From: Chara braunii
Lineage: Eukaryota; Streptophyta; Charophyceae; Charales; Characeae
Length of the DNA: 42,120 nt
Assembly (NCBI GenBank): GCA_003427395.1
Contig: BFEA01000028.1
Coordinates: 1,995,274 to 2,037,393 of the forward strand
Reading direction: 5' to 3'
The notes under the pieces are model-generated. The model was not told where the DNA came from. It did not search any database and worked only from the letters and a program-made list of their open reading frames with translations. A program made the position numbers and the translations under genes. Each line of letters opens with the position of its first letter. The first letter of the stretch is position 1. This document shows positions 18,591 to 29,703 of the stretch, piece after piece.

Positions 18591-21000
18591 CAGCAAAATA
18601 AATGGTATATTCGTCTAAACGCTGTGAGCAGTTTCCGATTGGTCTGGCAGCATTGATTACCTCTGATAAAAGATGAGCTGACCCTGAGATTGTACTACTA
18701 ACAACCTGAGTTTTGGAGACAGGCAATGTGATGGTCCACAGCTGTACCTCACAGAGATGCGTACCTGTGACGCTCAACCTCACGCCCTGCGCTGACTTCC
18801 GTTCGGAGTGTTTAAATTGCGGAAGGGGCCCCAGAAAGACAGCGAGATGGGGTGTGCCAAGGATTTTTGGAAAGTTGAGTGTGGGGACACGGACAGAACC
18901 GAAAGTTGAGTGAGGGTCCGTCACTGCGCGGGTTTTGAGGGAGAAAAAGGCGCGCGCGGGACGCACGGCCCGGGGGAATTCAATCCAAAAGGTATCGCTG
19001 AACTTCCCATCGAGCCATCGCTTTCCGTTTCGCATGGAAGGGGACGGGCACATACTTGGTATCCCGTTTCCGGGTCAAGTCCCAATGCCGCTCATTACAC
19101 AACTCTGAATCTGACGTGGAAGGCCGTAACCGAGTGGCTCTTTCCTTGTGCTCATCTTCCTCTCGTACTCGGTAGTGAAAGCCTTTCGATTGGTAACGCT
19201 CGAAGCGGCGACAATCGTTGCACAGAGTGTTAGGCCAATGGGGCGCTACTGCCGACCACGGGATGACGATCAACTCATGAAACGGCAATAGCAACGAATA
19301 AGGCGGAAAGTGTGTGTCTACAATAACAAAACCAGCGCCAACAAATCTAGAGCATCGGGTTTCAGGAGGGAAGTAGTATCTTCCACCGATCTTGGCGACG
19401 GCTTCTCGTACGTCCCACTCGCATACACGTGTCCTCTTCTCGTTATACGGGAAGGGGCGTGGCGGGGATGCGGGAGGCCGACGCCCAGTCGGTTCGAGAC
19501 AATCGGTCCACATGGCAATAGTGAAATCTTATCCAGCATGCATCTTACATATTAATCACAACGATCCTACGACTTAGTCAGAGACGTGTCCACCAGGCAA
19601 TCGCCTCATCATAACATCATCCAAACATTCTCATTCATTTCTCACAGGCATTCATCGAGGAAGGTGCAAAAATGGCAGCCACACAACACCCAGTTCTCTG
19701 TGTGCTCTGCACCCCTATTTCGCGACTGATTAGGCGTTAGTCGGAACAATCATCTCATTCCTTGTGTGCAATAGATCAATAAACATCCATAATCGTGCAT
19801 GCCACAGAGAGAGAAGGTAGGGAGGAAAAGACGCGGAGCAGACAAGATTACACCAAGGTCCGATGATGAAAAAGAGTTTTCGGCTTAACTGCCATCAAAC
19901 TGAACTCACTCCAAGGAATAGATTTGAGACAAGGAGGTGCATCCGCCGTGAAGTTCCACTATGGTCTCGGACCACTCATCCATTTAACTCCGATCACTAT
20001 CCCATGCGTGCACTGACGATCCCGGTCGTCACGTGCCACTTTCCATCACTGCGATCGTCACCCAGCCGACTTAGTCTCGACACGGCCTACCCGGATCCCA
20101 CAGTCCGTCGTGGCGATCAGGCGCAACGCCGACCAGGCTACAGTCAGCACGTCAGGACTTTTCGACTCGCACTCCACACATACCATCTAGCCACTGCTTC
20201 CCGGAAGCTGGCAGACGAGTTGAGAGAGAGATTTGCGGGCGCGCTTGCATAATTTATAGTTGTAGGAAGGGAGGTAGGTACGAGGGAGGATGAAGGTTGA
20301 GTCAGGGAAGGGTGAGTGAGGACTTGGGGATAATCGCCCAACGAAAGCCATGTCGATCCTGCTGAGTCCGATCACAACCAATCAGAGTCGTCGCGTAATG
20401 AGAGTTTCTCCTTACACGACGCTTCTCCTTGGCTGGACGGAGTGAGGAGGGGATCGCCCGGGATCTTCAAGTTGGGCGTAAAACTCAGAGCGGGAGGAAG
20501 AAGGGTGCGAAGGATAGCGCGAAACGGATCCAAGATTCAGATGATCAAGAAAGAGAAAAAGCGCGCGGGGAGAGAAGGAGAGAGAGAGAGGAAAAACGGT
20601 GACGGCAGGAGAGTGAGCGCGGGCGCGAAGGGAGCGTCGAAAATGGTGAGGGGAGCAGAAAGGGGGAAGCTCGCTTGCATGGCGCCGATCACAAATGCAA
20701 AAAGAGGCACCAAAACAGTTACAGATTCCTAAGTCCTATGCTAATTCAAAAATTGAAATCACCATATCCGCGTGTAAAGTAGGCGCGGGAAAAGGCAGTC
20801 CTACATCCATTCGTATTCCACCAAATTCCCAGAGTTTTCCGCGATGTAGTCAAGAACATTTATGCAAAAAAAGAACACGTCGGGTTCCGTTTATTTCGGA
20901 ATGTCTAACTGTCGGGCCAAATTCCTAGCGCGCTTACTAAAGCGCGCGCAATTCCCATGCATTTCCCAAATTATGAAAACAAAATTTCAAGAATTAACAC
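18591..21000. other. Largest stretch without a recognised feature
   Basis: About 2.4 kb of balanced base composition shows no repeat shared with the rest of the window. Open frames exist on both strands (for example 18980-19513 minus, 177 codons; 19863-20252 plus, 129 codons), but none has a motif I know and opposite-strand frames overlap. A purine-rich stretch with several short direct words lies at 20495-20690. This is the best place for a low-copy host sequence, such as a 5' untranslated exon or promoter. Confidence 0.35.
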
Positions 21001-21104
21001 GGGTCTCAGCAAGGCATCTTTAATCAAAAACAGAGAGGGGCCTTGTTGGGCCGAGCAAAATTCGAAAAGAAAATGAGAGAGAAGGGGTCCGGAAGATGGC
21101 GCAG

Positions 21105-22000
21105 GCAGGGTTGTCGAGCCCCGGCCCCGGGGCCCCGACGGGGGTCCCGGGGGCCGGGGGTCGACACCCCTGGCCTCGGCAAAAAAAAAAAAAATAAAAA
21201 AAAAATACAGGGGGGTGCGCAGCAGCAGCCTGCATCCCCTGGGCCAAACTGCAATATTGCAGTTTTGGCCCGACCTCGGGCCCCCCCCGGGGCTACACCC
21301 CCCCCAGGTGAGCCCGGGGTAGTGCGGGCGCGGGGCCGGGGGTGGGGCCCAGCGGGGTGCGGGGCCGGGGTTGGCTGGCAGCGGGGGCGGGGGTGCGGGG
21401 TTGGGGCCAGGGTTGTCACCCGGGGGCAAAGCCGGGGCCGAGATTTCACCCCCGGACCGTCNNNNNNNNNNNNNNNNNNNNNNNNNNNNNNNNNNNNNNN
21501 NNNNNNNNNNNNNNNNNNNNNNNNNNNNNNNNNNNNNNNNNNNNNNNNNNNNNNNNNNNNNNNNNNNNNNNNNNNNNNNNNNNNNNNNNNNNNNNNNNNN
21601 NNNNNNNNNNNNNNNNNNNNNNNNNNNNNNNNNNNNNNNNNNNNNNNNNNNNNNNNNNNNNNNNNNNNNNNNNNNNNNNNNNNNNNNNNNNNNNNNNNNN
21701 NNNNNNNNNNNNNNNNNNNNNNNNNNNNNNNNNNNNNNNNNNNNNNNNNNNNNNNNNNNNNNNNNNNNNNNNNNNNNNNNNNNNNNNNNNNNNNNNNNNN
21801 NNNNNNNNNNNNNNNNNNNNNNNNNNNNNNNNNNNNNNNNNNNNNNNNNNNNNNNNNNNNNNNNNNNNNNNNNNNNNNNNNNNNNNNNNNNNNNNNNNNN
21901 NNNNNNNNNNNNNNNGGGGCACCCCTGCGGCGGGGGTTCGGGGGTCAAACCCCTACCCCGGCTTTGGCCCCGGGGGCCCCCGCGTGACAACCCTGGGCGC
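21105..22000. repeat. Extremely GC-rich region around an assembly gap
   Basis: Both flanks of the gap are dominated by G and C, with repeated words such as GGGGCCGGGG and CCCCGGGG. An A-rich tract at 21181-21206 interrupts the left side. A near-perfect palindrome of 31 bases at 21241-21271 has the centre ACTGCAATATTGCAGT. Long open frames reported through this region only read across N bases and are not genes. Confidence 0.85.
21462..21915. other. Assembly gap (454 N)
   Basis: Unknown sequence, 454 Ns. The flanks are inverted copies of each other (see the findings), so the missing part may include the rest of a foldback structure. Confidence 1.
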
Positions 22001-22215
22001 AGGCTCAGAAGCTGGTTCGTCACATACCCTTGGTACAAAAACCTAGTTTGAGCGTCTGGACGTAAAGTTTCATTTCTCTTTGTAGATCACCGGGCAGATA
22101 AAGAGTCGCTCTCTCGATTTGTATGCATGTAATGCAATTTGAAAAATGTCCTTGTGAGGTTAGAAAATTAGACTGCCACATGGTCAGGAAAAAGTCGCGC
22201 GATGAGACAAAACAG
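22001..22215. other. Unassigned spacer
   Basis: No feature is recognised in this stretch. Confidence 0.4.
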
Positions 22216-22600
22216 TTAGGGCCTCACCGCACTACTCACCAAATTTGATAATGGTTGGCGAGTGCTCACCAACGCAGTGAAGCCTCAAAACCTCACCAAA
22301 CCCAGGCCTTGTCGCACCACCTCACCAAACTTGTGTTTTGAAGCAATCATGTCTCAACGAACCCGCTAAAGACAAAGAAAAAGAACAAAACTTATGTCCA
22401 GACTAGCAGTTTGGACGGGTGGAAACCTCACCAAACTCACACGTGCCCAAAAGCTCCTACCAAATGGATGAATTACAGGCGGGGAGGTTGTCCGTTTTTG
22501 GTGAGATCACTCACCAAGTGAAATCTGCACGAATTCGGACTACTTTCTCACCAGGGGAAAATTCTTTTGGACTTTGGGCGTGGCTGCACTACTCTCCAGA
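22216..22600. mobile_element. Partial Harbinger-type element with CTCACCAAA repeats
   Basis: After TTA at 22216-22218 the sequence starts GGGCCTCACCGCACTACTCA, closely like the ends at 17349 and 16537. Seven CTCACCAA-type words follow (near 22236, 22268, 22292, 22320, 22428, 22508 and 22548). I found no matching right end. GGGCGTGGCTGCACTACTCT at 22577-22596 resembles another left end in direct orientation, so this may be two truncated or head-to-tail units. The right limit is arbitrary. Confidence 0.6.
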
Positions 22601-22977
22601 TGCACAAAAGAGAAAAAAGATGGATGTCAGGCGGCTCCAGCCTTACACCGCCCTTTACTTCCGTGAGGAAAGCACTTGGCGGAAACCAGATCTAACTGCC
22701 ATGGCTGACTTGGCCACGAGCATCATCAAAGAACTGCGAGATCAGAACCACGCGAGGGGTTTCAGGGCTGAGACGTCAGGAAAGTGGGGCCCAATTATCT
22801 GAGTCAGCCTTTTTCTATGAACACTATAAAAACCTATCGTTGGCAAAACATAGAACCATGGCGACAACAGGGGAGGTGTCGGAAGTGTCGGCTAAGTAAC
22901 AAGAGCGAGAGACCCGAACTCGCACTAGGGCGAAGCGGTGTGCGTGACTAGAGAGGGTACGCGAATCTTAGGCGGAC

Positions 22978-23492
22978 TAAGAGTTGGACCCCACAGGAAA
23001 AAGAATGGAAAAAACGTCCGGCCAAAAAAAACGGGCAAAGAATTTTGGAAAGTTGGAAAGCAGTTCCGCGGGGACCCCACCGCGAAGGACCAAATGCGCC
23101 GTGGAAATCCTTTGGGAATCAGTTGAGCCAATCATTTGTTCTGTTCTTGTTTTCTTTGGGTTTTTTTTTTTTTTTTGTGTGGCACTCTTGGTCGCTATTG
23201 GCTGCTGCCTCCCTTGAGACTTTTCCAAGACCTTTCCAGGAACGACACGCCCTCCCCACTACCCTCCAGAGTTGGCACAAAATTGCGGCGAGGAATCCTC
23301 CCGTGAGACCTTTCCAGGCTGCGGATTATTTGAAAATAGAAAACTACGTTTCTCCAAGTAGCAATCTTTGGTCTATGGGGTCCGGGAAAACGGTTTGCGG
23401 GTCCGTGGACATCTGCCTCAGGCTGTGGGGTCCTGAAAGCAGTTTTGCGGCAAAGTTTTTCCTTTCCGCGGCCCTGTGGGGTCCAACTCTAA
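22978..23492. mobile_element. MITE with 17-bp perfect inverted repeats and TAA duplication
   Basis: GAGTTGGACCCCACAGG at 22981-22997 is the exact complement of CCTGTGGGGTCCAACTC at 23473-23489. TAA flanks both sides (22978-22980, 23490-23492), so this is another PIF/Harbinger-like insertion (509 bp). The GTGGGGTCC/GGACCCCAC word recurs inside (near 23072, 23376 and 23427), the same style of subterminal repetition as the neighbouring elements. Its ends do not begin GGGYCTC, so it is a separate family. Confidence 0.88.
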
Positions 23493-23589
23493 GGGGCGAC
23501 AACACGTGTAGATCACTGCAGGCCCAAGAAAGAAGGAAACTGTTGCGCGGGCATTTAAGAGGCCTTGACATTTAGGTCGTAAGTGAAAC

Positions 23590-23880
23590 CAAAGGGAAGC
23601 CTCCGGGCCTAAGGCTGAGGGTGGGGTCCTTAGGCCATAAATTTAATATTTCTATGTACTGGGCCCTGCGAATTTTTGTGGGGCCTTGTTACTTTTCGCG
23701 TGGGGACCACTAGGGCCTGGACAGGCCCGGACATAGGTTCAGAAAGAGCCCCGGTACCAGGGCGTTGCAAAAGGCCTGGTACCCAACAAAAAGGCCCCCT
23801 TGGCAAAAAACCTTTCAGGGCCCCAAATGGGCCCGGGCGTAGGTTCGAAAAGAGTCCTGGTACCAGTATGCTACAAACTT
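23590..23880. repeat. Degenerate tandem repeat, about 100 bp unit
   Basis: The phrase GGCCCGGACATAGGTTCAGA, continuing to CGGTACCAG, near 23724-23761 recurs near 23832-23868 as GGCCCGGGCGTAGGTTCGAA ... TGGTACCAG. The spacing is about 105 bp. KpnI-like GGTACC words and GGGGCC words fill the rest. Confidence 0.6.
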
Positions 23881-24104
23881 GTCGGCGGTCTTGAGGCATC
23901 CGCGTGTTGAGGCCCACTCTGAGATGGGGCCGACAAACTATATAAGCCCAACCGGGCCCGGGATCGGGACACTTTCGGACTTGCGCACATGTTGGCCTTC
24001 CTGCGCACGAGGATCAGTAAAAGGGACTTCACGCACGTTCACGTTAGCGGATGGGTACATTGCGCACCGAAAGGGCATAGTCGCGAGGGACTCTTGCGCA
24101 CTAA

Positions 24105-24325
24105 CAAGCGAACCAGGCAGACATCACGCGTACTAGCGCAGAAGAGGCGGACATCACGCACACTAGAGCGCAGAGGAGGCAGGCATCTCACAGACATTAG
24201 CGCATATACCAGGCGGACATCTTGCGAAGCACTCACGCACTAGCGCATACATCAGGCAGACATCGCGCGCACTAACGCACGAACTAGGAGGACATCTCGT
24301 GTACTAGAGCGCGAATTAGGCGGGG
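24105..24325. repeat. Tandem repeat, about 35-40 bp unit
   Basis: The unit is roughly GCACTAGCGCATANA, AGGCGGACATC, CGC, repeated with substitutions about six times (for example AGGCAGACATC at 24115, AGGCGGACATC at 24147, AGGCAGGCATC at 24178, AGGCGGACATC at 24212, AGGCAGACATC at 24254 and AGGAGGACATC at 24287). Confidence 0.8.
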
Positions 24326-24756
24326 AAGAGTGCACACGATAATCAAGATCATCATCCTTATCCTCATCATCATCGTTATCATCATCGGGAAACTTGTGCA
24401 CTCGCGCGCTGATTAAGGGAAAGAAGATGCGTAGCCGCGCGCTGCTCATGCGGAAAATCGTGCACAGCCGCGCGATCATCAAGATCATCATCATCATCAT
24501 CATCATCATCATCGTTATCATCATCGGGAAATGCGCCCACTCGCCCACTAATCAAGGGAAAGAAGGTGCGTAGCCACGCACTGCTTAGGCGGAAGATCGC
24601 GTGTAGCCGCGCGATCATCAAGATCATCATCATCATCACCATCATCACCATCATCACCATCATCATCATCATCATCGTTATGATTAAGGGAAAGACGGTG
24701 CCCAACCGCTCACTACTCAGGCGGAAGATCGCGCACAATCGCGCAATCATCAAGAG

Positions 24757-24801
<45 letters not shown>

Positions 24802-25000
24802 TATCATCATCGGGAAACGCCCGCACTTGTGCGCCGATCAAAGGAAAGAAGGTGCGCAGCCACGCACTGATCAGGCAAAAGATCGTGTGCAGCCGAGTTT
24901 GGGTCATCATCATCATCATCATTTCCGGCGGGAAATAGTGTAGGCAACCATGCGCGTCCAAGAGGATTGTCACCATCATCATCAACAACGTTAGAAGAGT
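24326..25000. repeat. Tandem repeat, 130-150 bp unit with (ATC)n expansions
   Basis: Each unit joins a (CAT)n/(ATC)n microsatellite, CGTTATCATCATCGGGAAA, TAAGGGAAAGAAGGTGCG, AGCCGCGCACTGCTCAGGCG and GAAGATCGCG. Units begin near 24340, 24478, 24616 and 24745, with a partial unit from about 24895. (ATC)n length differs from unit to unit. Repeats of Asp/Met or Ile in translation are by-products of this. Confidence 0.9.
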
Positions 25001-25320
25001 GCACACACGAGCGCTCAAACCCCGCACACAATTAGAGCACGCGCGTGCGGGCGCGCATGAGTGTGGAGCCTCCTCGCACGGTTGGGATACCTGCGCGCAC
25101 GGGCGCAAAGCGGCGCACGATCGGAGCACTCACGCACGGGCACGCTTCAGCGTGCAGCCCCCTCGTACAACCAGTGACGCATGCACGGGCCCACATTAGA
25201 GCGAGCATGATCGAGGGCGCGCAGCGGCGCATGACCTTGCGCCCTGTTAGAGGAACCAAAGGGCGCGCAGTCCCGCACAACAGACGCTCACACACGCGCG
25301 ACCCAACGGGCAGGCTGGGA
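25001..25320. repeat. Degenerate GCGCA-rich repeat
   Basis: Short words GCGCACGGGCGC, ACTCACGCACGGGCAC and GCGCGCAG recur irregularly, continuing the composition of the preceding arrays without a strict period. Confidence 0.55.
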
Positions 25321-25329
25321 CACTGGGAC

Positions 25330-25840
25330 GCGAACTAGGACTACGGGGTTCCCGACACAGACTGGCTTTGACAGGACTTTGGTTGAGACTTCGGCGGGGC
25401 ATGACTTTGGCCAGGACATGTATCGGGACTCGGTCGGGACACACTCCGGAACTTTGTTCGGAACACGAGCAGGGACTTTATTGACTAGGGACTACGGGTC
25501 TGAGCTGGAACTTTAATTGACCAACGACTACGCGTCTGAGATTGCACTTTATTGACCAGGGACTACAAGACTTTGCGAACTTTGACCAGGGCACGTACCG
25601 GAACTCAATCGGGACACGGTTTGTGGCTTTGTTTGGGGCACGCACGGGCCTTTTTATCGGGCGGGACTACAGGACTGTAACCGGGACTACGGGACTTTGA
25701 ACGAGACACGGGACGTGACTTTGTTGGCTGGGACTTAAAACGGGACTCGGTGCGGACACTTAACCCGAAGCTACGGTTGGCCAGAACTTCAACCAACGTA
25801 CGACAAGGAACTTTCAGACGCAGGGGACTGGCGAGGATGC
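25330..25840. repeat. Degenerate short tandem repeat GGGACTTTG/GGGACTACGGGAC
   Basis: Words GGGACTACGGGACTTTG, GGGACACGG, GACTTTATTGACCAGGGAC and variants repeat every 14-40 bp for about 500 bp. This is a third, different tandem family in a row. Confidence 0.75.
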
Positions 25841-26060
25841 ATTTCACAAGTTATCCTCGACCCGAGGCCTAACCCTCCAAGGGGGACGGTGACAGGGCAC
25901 GAAGGCATGGTAAAGCTAGACGTCGAGCTATGGCCTCAATTGGCCCGCGAGTCTACCTCAGACACTGAGAGCTCCAGCACGGTGCCGTGGGACCAGCGAG
26001 CCCGATACCGGTGACATCCAATAGGGAGGAGAATACGTCGTAGGTTGTCCCCGGTTCCCA

Positions 26061-26094
26061 GCACGTGCTTCTCCCTACGAATAGACTGGAGCAT

Positions 26095-26130
<36 letters not shown>
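26061..26130 (+). mobile_element. SINE 3' end with long A tail
   Basis: GTGCTTCTCCCTACGAATAG, ACTGGAGC (26065-26092) is the second half of the SINE module and is followed by 8 T and about 30 A residues (26094-26130). The 5' part is not recognisable. A close relative is at 36783-36838. Confidence 0.6.
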
Positions 26131-26132
<2 letters not shown>

Positions 26133-27790
26133 TTTGTCTGTTCGGTCGGTTCGGACGTAGACCGATTTTCCTGACATGGACATTGAAACCGTTTCCAGGA
26201 CCGGATGCAGCACGTTAGATCTTTATTGAAGTTTATTCTGATTTTCATGGTCTGTTCGTATTTCATTTTTGTTGTCGAGATGGACAAAACATCTCTACAG
26301 GTTGCAGGAGCCCCGACCGACCCTCCCGTGGGTGACAAACACGGTTGAGTTACAAGGGTCGATCAGCGTGCCGGCAGAACCGACCAACCGGTTGACACAA
26401 TGAATGTGGGAATATGAAGTCGAATCTTTGCACGCACAAACAAGTGTTTACATCTGTTTTCATTTTTTGTGACTGTGGTATGATGTGTCCTTAAAAGGGG
26501 TTTTCATTTGTTGTTGTATGACATGGGTTCTGAGTTTTTCGATGCATAGAGTAGAGTATTACTCTATTGATAGCACATGTAAAGATTGTTTTATCGAGTA
26601 GGGAGTTGGGACTGTGGGGTGTGGTGATGGATGTGTATAGTGTATGAGTAGTTGCTTACCAACGACAACCTTTATGGTCCGATGATGGAACGTTCGCCAG
26701 GTTGCAATGAGGAAGGTGTAGGCACTATAAGGGATCGATGTACAAACGTGCGGCGGTTTGAAGTTTTTCTGCCATGACAATTCAGACAATATATTTCACG
26801 AGATATTCATGTATATGTTTTTTTGGTCTTGAGCATGTCTGAGTTTTCTACTGATAAGCCGAATGATGTGCCGTTTTACAATCTCGTTACTGACCAAACG
26901 AGACATTGCCTGGATGAATTGTGGCTATCTAAAAATGCTCACTAAAGGAGCCTTCAAAGTTCAAACACATGGGTGACATAAATTCTTCAGTGAAATTCAT
27001 GCATCATTTTTTGGCCCGAGTTACTTTATAGTGAGAACACTAGGAAAGTTGCGAATGATGAGCGGCCCCAGGTAGGGGTTACAAAATTCCGAGTGCCCCC
27101 CCTTGGAGACTTATCGCTCTTATCTAATCCACCAAAAAAATCTGAGAACATTCATGGATGTAGGGTACATGCCGCTGTATAAGGATAAGATGTTAGAACA
27201 AAAAGAAAAAAGAAAAACGTTTGTCCGTCAGAACAATTCTGCCACTGCCAGGCCCGACCCCCACAACGGTTCGGTAGTCCACGGGTGTGCAACATCAAGC
27301 ATCAGGAAAATGAGGCTAGCTTTCTCAACTATAAATGCTCAGCCTAAAATCCTTTTTTTTTTTTTTTTTTTTATTGACCTTGAATACATCAAGAGAACAA
27401 TTGTGGGGTATTCCTGCCGGCATTGATTCCCTGGGATCCAGGGGATTGACTGAGCAGGATGTAGGGAGGAAGGGGGAACCTCTTCACCCTGAATTAGGCG
27501 CCCAACATGTCACTACACACTAGTTCCTCCCTTCCCCTACGCCTTATTGGATCCATGCTAGCTGGAAATCGGGTCCATCGTCCCATAACCTGCCTGGGTG
27601 CCATGAAGAAGAAACGGAAGGGGCCACTGGGGGGCACCAGTGGAAATTCCCTTCGTCTCTCTTTTAGCACTTGACACTCCCTTATTCTAACATCGATCCA
27701 ACATAGATCACTCAGACTGCCAGCCTTGACTACCCCACTCCAAATGAAAAAACGCCAGCAAAACAAGAAATATATGTTAGCGGAGTCATC
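26131..27790. other. Unassigned sequence with a SINE fragment
   Basis: No gene is recognised. A run of T lies at 27353-27372. GCTGGAAATCGGGTCCATCG with TCCC at 27561-27584 is a fragment of the SINE module in minus orientation. The sequence at 26400-27060 is moderately AT-rich with only short open frames. Confidence 0.4.
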
Positions 27791-27799
27791 CCAGTGGGC

Positions 27800-27825
27800 T
27801 CCGAATATGTATATGTATGTCATAG

Positions 27826-27866
<41 letters not shown>

Positions 27867-27870
27867 GCAG
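27800..27870. repeat. (GTATAT/GTAT)n microsatellite at a LINE 3' end
   Basis: Alternating TATATGTATGTA words lie immediately downstream (in minus-strand sense) of LINE copy 2. They could be its 3' tail, since some LINEs end in short tandem repeats rather than poly(A), or a secondary expansion. Confidence 0.65.
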
Positions 27871-28024
27871 GTATGAATAATCAAGACAAGATCTCTGTCA
27901 GGGAAAGGGCGTGAGGTGGGAAGGGGTCTGGGAAGTCCGAGGGAGGGCGTAGTGGGAACGAGGGTTCGATGTTTGTCCAGTATTTAAAAACAAGGCGGTA
28001 GTCTCTCATTTCGTCCAAATCACG

Positions 28025-29564
28025 TTATCCCTCTCCCACGTCTCCCCTGTCTGCACTCCATTCCACTTTTGCAATCCATCCTTCTCTCTCCCCTCCTACC
28101 CAATCTGTGCAAAAGGCTGTAATATGTCTCTTAACATCCCCAACTTGTCTAAAGAGGTCTAATTGCGTTTTTGTGTCTGACCATCTTTGTGTGAGTTCGA
28201 GGTGCACGTGCTGCTGAATCTGTTTTGTGATCTCTGACCCTTCTACTCTCACCTTCTCCATTGCCATGGTGCACCTCTGCCACCGGAGTGCCCATATCCC
28301 CGCCCTCCTTCCCAGTCTGTACATATTCTCTACGAAAGTCCTTGCTGCTCCTACCGGCAGCCGATGGCTGGCCAATATGGCTTGCCATGACCACAACCAG
28401 GGAATGTCAGACTCCATCTTCCTCCATATGCGGTCCCACCATCTCCATATGAATAGGGCGATCGGGCATTGAATGAAAATATGTTCGATGGTCTCCGCCT
28501 TCTTGTGAAAGGGAAAACGACTCCGGCACCGCTGACACCATGGAAGTAGCAGACCTCTTTGTTCTAAGTTGGTGCGGTCAGACAACCAGTCATTGGTTGG
28601 CAACCAGTGATGGGCAATCTACCACTGTAGGGAGGTAATTTTCATGGGTTTAGATTTTTGTTCCTTGAACCATTGAATCGATGTCTGGAGGATGCGGTCC
28701 ACATTTAGGTGTCGGGCCCATCGGTCATTGACGGTGTCCCTCAGGCGCCGTCTAGGCCTAAGCATTTTATAGGCTGATTTGACCGACAGTTGATGCTGGC
28801 TTATGTGGCCGTCTTTAGGGTCTGTCCATGTCCACCCTACTAGATCCAGAGGCAGGCGCTAGATTGGCTTGAAAGGCTGGAACGCCACCCTTTGTCCCTT
28901 CTCTTCTATAACTCTCACTCCGTACACAAATGTCGTTTCTTACCATTCGAATGGGGGCTCTATTCCCTTGGAGAGTGCCTGTTCTGGTAATAGTCTAGTA
29001 TTCGACCAGGACCGTTTGGAGGGAAATCATATAGATCTGACCCATTCTCGGCGGAGTCTCCGTACTTGCTACCCAATCGCCTACTCGCAAAGTGGGGCCT
29101 TGTTTAAGAGTTCGGTACCACGCCAATGGGATGGCTTCGATCAGGTTATCCAAAAGTTCCTCTACGTGGTGGCAGTGCCGCAAGGTTTCCCGCAACTGAG
29201 CTCTTGTAACCCAGTCTTGTCTATCGTTGTCCCAAACATCCCCAACCTTAAGCACCCGTCGTTTAGCCCAGCTCTTCCAGGGCAGGGATGAACGTATCAT
29301 GACGCAGCCTCTCTGGTCTGTCACCCATCGGTTTCCAAAAAGGGGTTGTCGGTAAACCTCCCAGCGGATGGGGTGGGTCCTGTCTGGGAGTGAAAGTTTA
29401 CGCCAGGTTTCTAGCAAAGATGACCAAAAATTGTCCATCGCTTGACCACCGTGATCCAGCCTCTCCATTCCTTGAGGGAGCTTACGTGGGATCGTCCAGA
29501 AACGGCCCTCCAACCATGTCAAAGGGTGGGTCATTTGGGGAGTTGTCGGGGCTAGTCGGGTCAC
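28025..29564 (-). pseudogene. LINE copy 2 ORF2, connection region and zf-RVT C-terminus
   Basis: Two open frames remain: 29564-28995 (189 codons, with MTHPLTWLEGRFWTIPR and ALRETLRHCHHVEELLDNLI) and 28603-28025 (192 codons). The second holds the zf-RVT domain, LLLPWCQRCRSRFPFHK and ETIEHIFIQCP (Cys/Cys/His/Cys ligands between 28537 and 28466), followed by IWRWWDRIWRK. The stretch between them (28995-28603) is interrupted. Copy 1 at 7500-7992 aligns well with the second frame. Confidence 0.87.
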
Positions 29565-29703
29565 GTGTTCTAGAGCTAAAACACACCATGGGCTTGGGGG
29601 CGAAAATTAGCTTTTTAATCAATTTTAATCTTACTGCTTGCATCTACGTGGCTGGGTCAATTATTCCCAGGCCTTCCCTCGCCTTAGGTTGAATGATTAA
29701 ATT

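Noticed and set aside
18980-19513. Minus-strand open frame of 177 codons as a gene
   Set aside because: No motif is recognised, no supporting upstream or downstream exon is seen, and a plus-strand frame overlaps it. I leave it as unassigned.
20971-22051. Open frames of 158 to 355 codons spanning 21342-22046 and neighbours
   Set aside because: They run through the 454-base N gap and GC-rich repeats; the apparent length comes from unknown bases.
24382-25129. Open frames rich in Asp, Met, Ile or His
   Set aside because: They are translations of (ATC)n repeats in a tandem array.
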